64,000 bases of DNA from Pontederia crassipes (Eukaryota > Streptophyta > Magnoliopsida > Commelinales > Pontederiaceae), in the NCBI GenBank assembly GCA_030549335.1, contig CM060196.1, forward strand, positions 17,008,501-17,072,500, given 5' to 3'. The notes below the pieces were generated by a model. It saw only the letters and a program-made list of their open reading frames with translations. It searched no databases and was not told the DNA's origin. Below, piece after piece: positions 58,632 through 64,000 of the stretch; positions within the stretch are counted from its first letter, which is position 1, and every line of letters begins with the position of its first letter. Position numbers and translations under genes: made by a program.

Positions 58632-59396
58632 TGTAATGTCACGTAGTGATATCATAAGAATTTATAAAATTTAATTAAAGTACTAAAGTATGATTAATAA
58701 TCATATTATGATAAAGCATATTCTCTTATGGTTAATTATGCAGGTGATTTGCTAAGATTGGATTTAAATTTAGTGGACCAATCAAATGTCGCCAAGTGAC
58801 ATATGAATATATATGTAACAAAAATTAATATATAAATATGTGAATAAATTACATAAATTATATTATAGTAATTAATATCAATTAGGGATGAAATTAATGA
58901 TTTTTAAATTTTAATTGGACAAGAATTTCAACTCTTGACATGCAAGCTGCCAGCAAGCTTGTCACCTCATGCTTAGGCTATTTTTCCAACTGACCTATTC
59001 AAGTGATAAAAATCTGAAAAAATTCGTATGGTCTTATCCTTCTCTCTAGACAACACACAAAAACTTTTAGACTGTGACTCCTTTAATGGACATTGAAAGA
59101 AATTCGAGAAGGAAGATCATTAAATGTGAAGATTCTAACCCTAGACTGATGACGTTCTTCCTAAGATTTTTTTTCATATCAATTCGTCCTTAAAAATTAT
59201 GAAATTTAACACGTAGAATAATCTCCGAGTCTAGTTTACAAGAGATTTGGAATCATGTTAATAGGAGTTATGAAACGAAAATTATGCCATCAGGATTAAG
59301 GTACTATCACTCTGTCCGCCGAAATTACTACCCGAATTTGTAAATTATGTATTAAATCAAATATGTCGTGGCATTATTTGATAATTTAGGGTGTTA
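58632..59396 (+). mobile_element. Possible solo LTR
   Basis: Starts TGTAATGTCACGTAGTGATA and ends AATTTAGGGTGTTATA. GGGTGTTACA is a usual LTR end in plant Ty3-type elements, here one base off. About 765 bp with no open frame. No 5-bp duplication was found. It might alternatively be the far end of the LTR-like piece at 50130. Confidence 0.35.
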
Positions 59397-61560
59397 TAGA
59401 TATTGATGTTAGGTCCATCTACAATTGGAATCACTAGAAAATGATATGTATAACGAAAGTTATAAATATTTTACCGAGTCTTACTCAGTCTATCAGAATG
59501 GAGCTTAGGGCAGATTATGCTAGTATTGAATAAATTTATTGTGCTCAATACAAATGGATATAAATTCAAGTAATTTATGATTTGTACCTTAGGATGTCTA
59601 CTATTTGAGAAAATTAAAAGTACTAGAATAGAGAATGTTTATTATTTTATATAAATTATAAAATTAAGGTTACTTAGCCTGTCAGAACATAGAAATAGCA
59701 TAAAAGTTATGCTGAATGTTAATTTTCATGAGGGCAAACCGTAATGAAATAGGATATGATGAAACTTTTATAGATTAATGTCTATGTAATATAAAAGTAA
59801 AGAAAATTGGAATGATGTCATTTGATTATGTATACCAGAAGATATAGATTTTTCTTTACTATGTGTATAATCTGTCATAATATTAGGTCAATCCTTATGT
59901 TTAATAGTTAAAAGAGTAAATGTTTAAGGTTCATATACCATTTCAATTAATTGTGTTTCATGTGTGATAGGCTTCTGTTCAGAGCATAGAAGTGATGTGT
60001 TTCTTATTATTATTGTATAGGAGTAGAAGAGTAAAGTAGTGAAAAAGGAAAGGAAAAACCTTTTGGTAGCTCTTATAGGTAAATTGGTTTCTCCTACTCT
60101 ATATTTTCACCTCTTTGAATTCGGGGTGACATCGATTATTATATGTATTGAATATGCTTTGGATATACTATGAATTGATTTCAAAAAATGCAATGATGAA
60201 AAGTATATCTGAATGATTGTATGATTGCACATTTGAAAAGCATATGTGATACGACATGAATGGATTAGTGCAATCTTATTTCGTTTGAAATGGTATTTGA
60301 TATGATTCATCTTCTGATATTTGAGATACAATTGTTATATGTATTAAATTCATATATCGTCAAGTTTATATGAAAATTATGTTTTGAATGATTGGTCAAT
60401 TGATGGTTCATTGGTAAAGCATATGTGAAATATTATGAAGCCATCTTATGGGATGTAATCCTATTCCGTTTGAATAAGTTTGATTCATCTTCTGAAATTC
60501 GAGATATGATCGTTATGTGATGAATCATGCATATGCATATGCCTGCATTTCATGTATGATGGTTGGAGTTAAGTGCTACATCGCTGATCACGATGAGAGT
60601 CACCTCTAGAGTCCAATCCATCATTATGTTCCTCAATAATGGGATGAGATAGTCTGGAGCTAAGTGTCATGCGGAGCTAAGTGCCACATCGTGAGTAGTC
60701 GCGATGGGGTCACATCTAGAATTCGTAGGGGCCACCTCTAGAGTCCACCTATCGCTATATGATTTAATCTCCGAAAGGGATGAGATAGAATGGAGCTAAG
60801 TTCTACATCGCTGATCACGATGGGAGCCACCTCTAGAGTCCACCTACCGACCACTGGCCAGTTGATGATCCGTGCATTCATATGAGAGTGTTGCATTTGC
60901 ATACATATGTTTGATATGATTTATATGATATTGATTGCAAGTTGAGTGTGATGTTTCTGATTAGTATGTTTATATGTAATTATCAAATATATAAAAATGT
61001 CTATTTTACTATTATGGTTATTGCATGCTTTTTTATGTCCCTCCAAATTGATTAGTTGGTAACACATAGGCTATGAGTTATCAACTTACTAAGCTATTTT
61101 AGCTCACTCTGTTGTTTCTAATATTTTTCAAATAATTCTTGGGAATCATGCGAGATGATATTATTTGAAGGGTTCGTGGTAAGATGGAAAGATTTGAGTT
61201 CTTCGTATCCTTCTATTAGGATGTCGAGGGGTTTAGTTATGTATAATTCATATGTATTATTTTGTAAGAAGGCAAAAGTATTTTGTGAAATGTAAAACTT
61301 AAAGATTATTGGTTTGCTCTGAAGGATCATCATAAATTGTGTAATTTATTTTACGATATCTTTATTTTTATGTATGTTATAAAAGAAAGATTTACATCAC
61401 ATTTTCGCAATCTTTTCAAATTTTATGTGATCGTCCGTAATGAGTCGCGAACTCTGGTTTAACTCGCAGGTTAAATCGAGGTCGTGATATTTTTATTTGA
61501 ATTTTAAGATAAATGGTATCATTATTTCACCCCTCGTGACGACTAGCCGTCGAGGTTGGT
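59397..61560. repeat. Retrotransposon-like noncoding region with about 110-bp repeats
   Basis: Three diverged units start near 60563, 60672 and 60790. Each contains GGAGYTAAGTGCTACATCGC, CACGATGRGAGYCACCTCTA and GAGTCCACC. A phrase at 61425-61495 (CGTCCGTAATGAGTCGCGAA, GGTTAAATCGAGGTCGTGAT) looks like retrotransposon leader or LTR material. No protein-coding capacity. Confidence 0.5.
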
Positions 61561-61882
61561 CGTCACACGATGTCTATAAGGAATCGTATCTGTTGTATAG
61601 TTTCATATTAATGAATTATAGTCAAAATAGTCAATGATCAAAGAAAAGGGATAGATCATATCGAATGAAAGCTTAAAACTAGAATTAGTAGGAACAATTC
61701 AGTCAAATGTAAAGATAATGAAACACAATTGTGTGATTGTGGAAATGAAATTACATCATCCTTTGTGCAAGATAGTACTATTTCAAATTGTTACAAACTA
61801 ATGATAGACAACAAGATAACATTCTTCTAAAGAAAAAAAATTATTTTTCTACTTAAGTTCTTCAATTTTTGCCTCCTATAGT

Positions 61883-62179
61883 TCAATCTTTCTTTTTGCT
61901 AGCTTCACATTCAGCTCGTAGTAATCCATTGATAACATGAACATTTGATTCTTCCATTGGTGGATCGATCCAATTGAAAAAATGACATGCAGATTCCACC
62001 TTACAATTTAAAAACACATGGTTATACTCCATAATATGACATATGTAGCAAAAAAAATTCAAATGTAATAGACAAGTTATTATTTTGGCTTGGTTATACC
62101 ATATAATATCAACAATTGTAAAATATTCTTCCCAAATTAGATTCAGTGCACGAAGTGCGTACAATGGCTTCTTCGACAC
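61883..62179 (-). pseudogene. GRF-type zinc-finger fragment
   Basis: The 98-codon frame includes FLNCKVESACHFFNWIDPPM followed by EESNVHVINGLLRAE. The spacing C...C.FF.W.DPPM...VI.GLLR matches the second half of plant GRF zinc fingers. The first Cys pair (CxCG...N.GR) is not in frame, and the N-terminal 40 residues do not look like the family. GRF fingers bind single-stranded nucleic acid in several repair proteins and occur in many plant repeat-borne ORFs. This is a truncated copy with no flanking gene. Confidence 0.5.
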
Positions 62180-62713
62180 ACATACACTTCATGGCACAAA
62201 TAAATAATATTCGACATTCTGACCTAACATAGAAAATTAATGTTTGATGCTAATAAAATTAGTAATCGACATTCGACATAAAAGAAATTCCATATTGACA
62301 AAGAGATTTTGGATTGGCAAGTATTCAAGTGATAGAAAGGAAAGCTCGAGGCAACTTGGTGTGTTCATACGTGTTCAGATGATAGTAAATCAAATGATTT
62401 TTTTAGGCAAGGCAAAAACAAATGAGCATCTCTAGGCAAATAAAAAATAGAGACAAAGCAAAATTTTTGAATAGAAAATGTCAAAATTGACATCTCCAAG
62501 CAAAGCAAAAAAAAAAGAGGCATGTCAAAACTCATATCTCACGTGTTCACAGCAAGAGAAGAGATGTACCAAGAGAGGAAAGACATTTTCACCTTAGTAA
62601 GCAAGAGGCTGAAGGTGACATCCACGTTCAAGTTCAACGTCGTTCTACTAGCGCGGCCTGTATCTAAGCATTTTCATTGCCTTAGTGAAACCCTTTTCAC
62701 TTGAAACCCTATA
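62180..62713. other. Intergenic DNA
   Basis: No gene or element recognised. Confidence 0.5.
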
Positions 62714-63193
62714 ATGGATTCTCCACCATTGGGTAGTGAGGCAAAATTGGGGATCTCCTCCACAACCCCCACCCCATCTCCCCACCTCCCTACCCCCAAC
62801 CCCTAATCTCCAACAAGAGTGAAACATGTCCTCTGATCTCAGCCTCCAATTCTGTTTCCCAAACTGACCCCTCCACTTCAACACAAGGCCTCAAACTCCA
62901 CCACCCTAGCTCTTCCCTTCCTTGTTGGTAGCCCCACCCATCCACAGCAACGCTCGTGGGCGAATGTTGATCGCGGACGGGGCCGCCCGCCTATCCCTAG
63001 TATTTCCCCACACTAGTTCCGTGAAATTCAAGCTATTATCACTGATGAGATGGAGATCCAAGACGAGGATATCGCCCAACGGGTAGTCAAGAGGGAACAT
63101 TGCCTTATTGGACGTCTATAGTCGGAGTACTAGTCGCCCGATCAGTACTCGCCCTCTAGCGTCTACAACAGCCTCTTAAGATTCACGACGTGA
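62714..63193 (+). pseudogene. Possible DUF4283-like (L1 ORF1/gag-like) fragment
   Basis: Plus-strand frames read MDSPPLGSEAKLGISS near 62717, SWANVDRGRGRPPIPSI near 62957-63005 and, in another frame, EMEIQDEDIAQRVVKREHCL followed by IGRL near 63046-63117. The last piece resembles the start of DUF4283 (acidic segment, then W/H..CLVGR), a domain at the N-terminus of plant L1-type LINE ORF1 and related gag-like proteins. Frameshifts and stops follow and no reverse transcriptase is downstream. The assignment is tentative. Confidence 0.35.
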
Positions 63194-63342
63194 GTAATTT
63201 CTATTTTATTTTCTACTTCACTCATATGAATGAAAAGTTAGGGGGGAGACCTTGGACACTCCGTGGGCACTAGTGGACACCTCCTAAATGTGAACAACCT
63301 CCAACCTTTCTTTCGCCCTCATGACAACCACTTCCTTATGGT

Positions 63343-63806
63343 TAGGGGTGTTCACCGGGTCGGATCGACCCATGAACCCGATGACCCAACTCGAATCGGT
63401 TCGGGTCAAGTCGAGTACGAGTTGAAAAAATTCAACCCGAGTTGACCCGACCTGACCCGATTGACCCAACTTTTTATTTTTTAAATTACTTTTCCTTTTT
63501 TTATTTAAACTTAAGTCTTATATTTGATTTAAACATTTAAAAAACTAGAATAAAAATATTTAAAGTGCAGAAAAAATATTAAATAGTTAGAAAACATATT
63601 TTATGCTTTTAAAATAATATTAAATAATATTTTTTTATTAAAGAAAATATAAAATAGTAAGGAACAAAAAGAAAATTAGGTGGCCGGGTTCGGGTTGGGT
63701 CGGATCCAGTCCCCCCAATCCGACCCGATCGGACCCAACTAAATTTGGTCGAGTCATGTCATATTTGTTCATGGGTCGGGTCCAAACCGACCCGTGAACA
63801 CCCCTA
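63343..63806. mobile_element. hAT MITE, second well-bounded copy
   Basis: Starts TAGGGGTGTTCACCGGGTCG and ends CCGACCCGTGAACACCCCTA. It is flanked by CTTATGGT (63335-63342) and CTTACGGT (63807-63814), an 8-bp duplication with one change. Same family as 9341-9824 and 4085-4507, with a noncoding A+T-rich core. It belongs to a different hAT family from the 53122-57360 element, whose termini are CARTGTTRTCACG. Confidence 0.9.
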
Positions 63807-63814
63807 CTTACGGT

Positions 63815-64000
63815 CACCCTAGTCTGTTATAGATCTGGCCTTCCAACTTCACTCATCTACAACCATCATCTGCGTTGCTAGCTATTTTGGCAAACCACTC
63901 TGAGTAGATGAGGAGGCGTTGAATCGAGAATCAGGTGGAGCTTCAGAGTGTGTGTCGAAGTATATTTGACTCACCCACCACAACAAGGGGTTTGGGTGAG
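63815..64000. other. Window end
   Basis: No feature recognised. Confidence 0.4.

Overview
The window is nuclear DNA of a flowering plant, most likely a monocot. Three things suggest this: the 5' ends of the two intact L1-domain genes and the whole carboxylesterase gene are very G+C-rich against a strongly A+T-rich background; the transposable elements are plant types (hAT with BED finger, FAR1/MULE, L1- and RTE-type LINEs, Au-like SINEs, Helitron); and the promoters carry plant site II (TGGGCC/T) motifs. Species cannot be named. There is no rRNA gene, CRISPR array or operon structure.

Layout. 1-4.5 kb: Helitron-type sequence (a bounded element at 1093-3631) followed by an old hAT MITE. 4.9-19.1 kb: a tandem segmental duplication. 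Each copy begins with an intronless gene for a nucleolar ribosomal-L1-domain protein (4993-6168 and 13927-15105) and continues into several kb of homologous 3' flank that holds exon-like remnants of a second, unrecognised gene. The two copies differ by an L1-type LINE and a short retroposon in copy A, and by an Au-like SINE and a 41-bp LINE tail in copy B; each insertion has target-site duplications and an empty site in the other copy. 19.2-34 kb: MITE-rich intergenic DNA around one carboxylesterase gene (minus strand, 21167-22222). 34.2-40.7 kb: a complete but coding-dead RTE-type LINE with a 19-bp target-site duplication, and three Au-like SINEs whose heads and tails match the two ends of that LINE. 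42.0-43.75 kb: two exons of a minus-strand gene for a twin-CX9C mitochondrial protein (Cmc1-like), with site II promoter motifs. 44-64 kb: nested repeats, namely a FAR1-like/MULE pseudogene, LTR-like segments, a complete hAT element (53122-57360, 8-bp target-site duplication, three introns, broken transposase), a GRF zinc-finger fragment, a possible DUF4283-like fragment and a young hAT MITE.

Host genes: the two L1-domain genes, the carboxylesterase and the Cmc1-like gene. They show no sign of acting together beyond the duplication of the L1-domain gene. The rest is mobile-element history. I found no convincing novel pathway; the most informative signals are the paired empty sites in the duplication and the shared-module relationship between the LINE and the SINEs.
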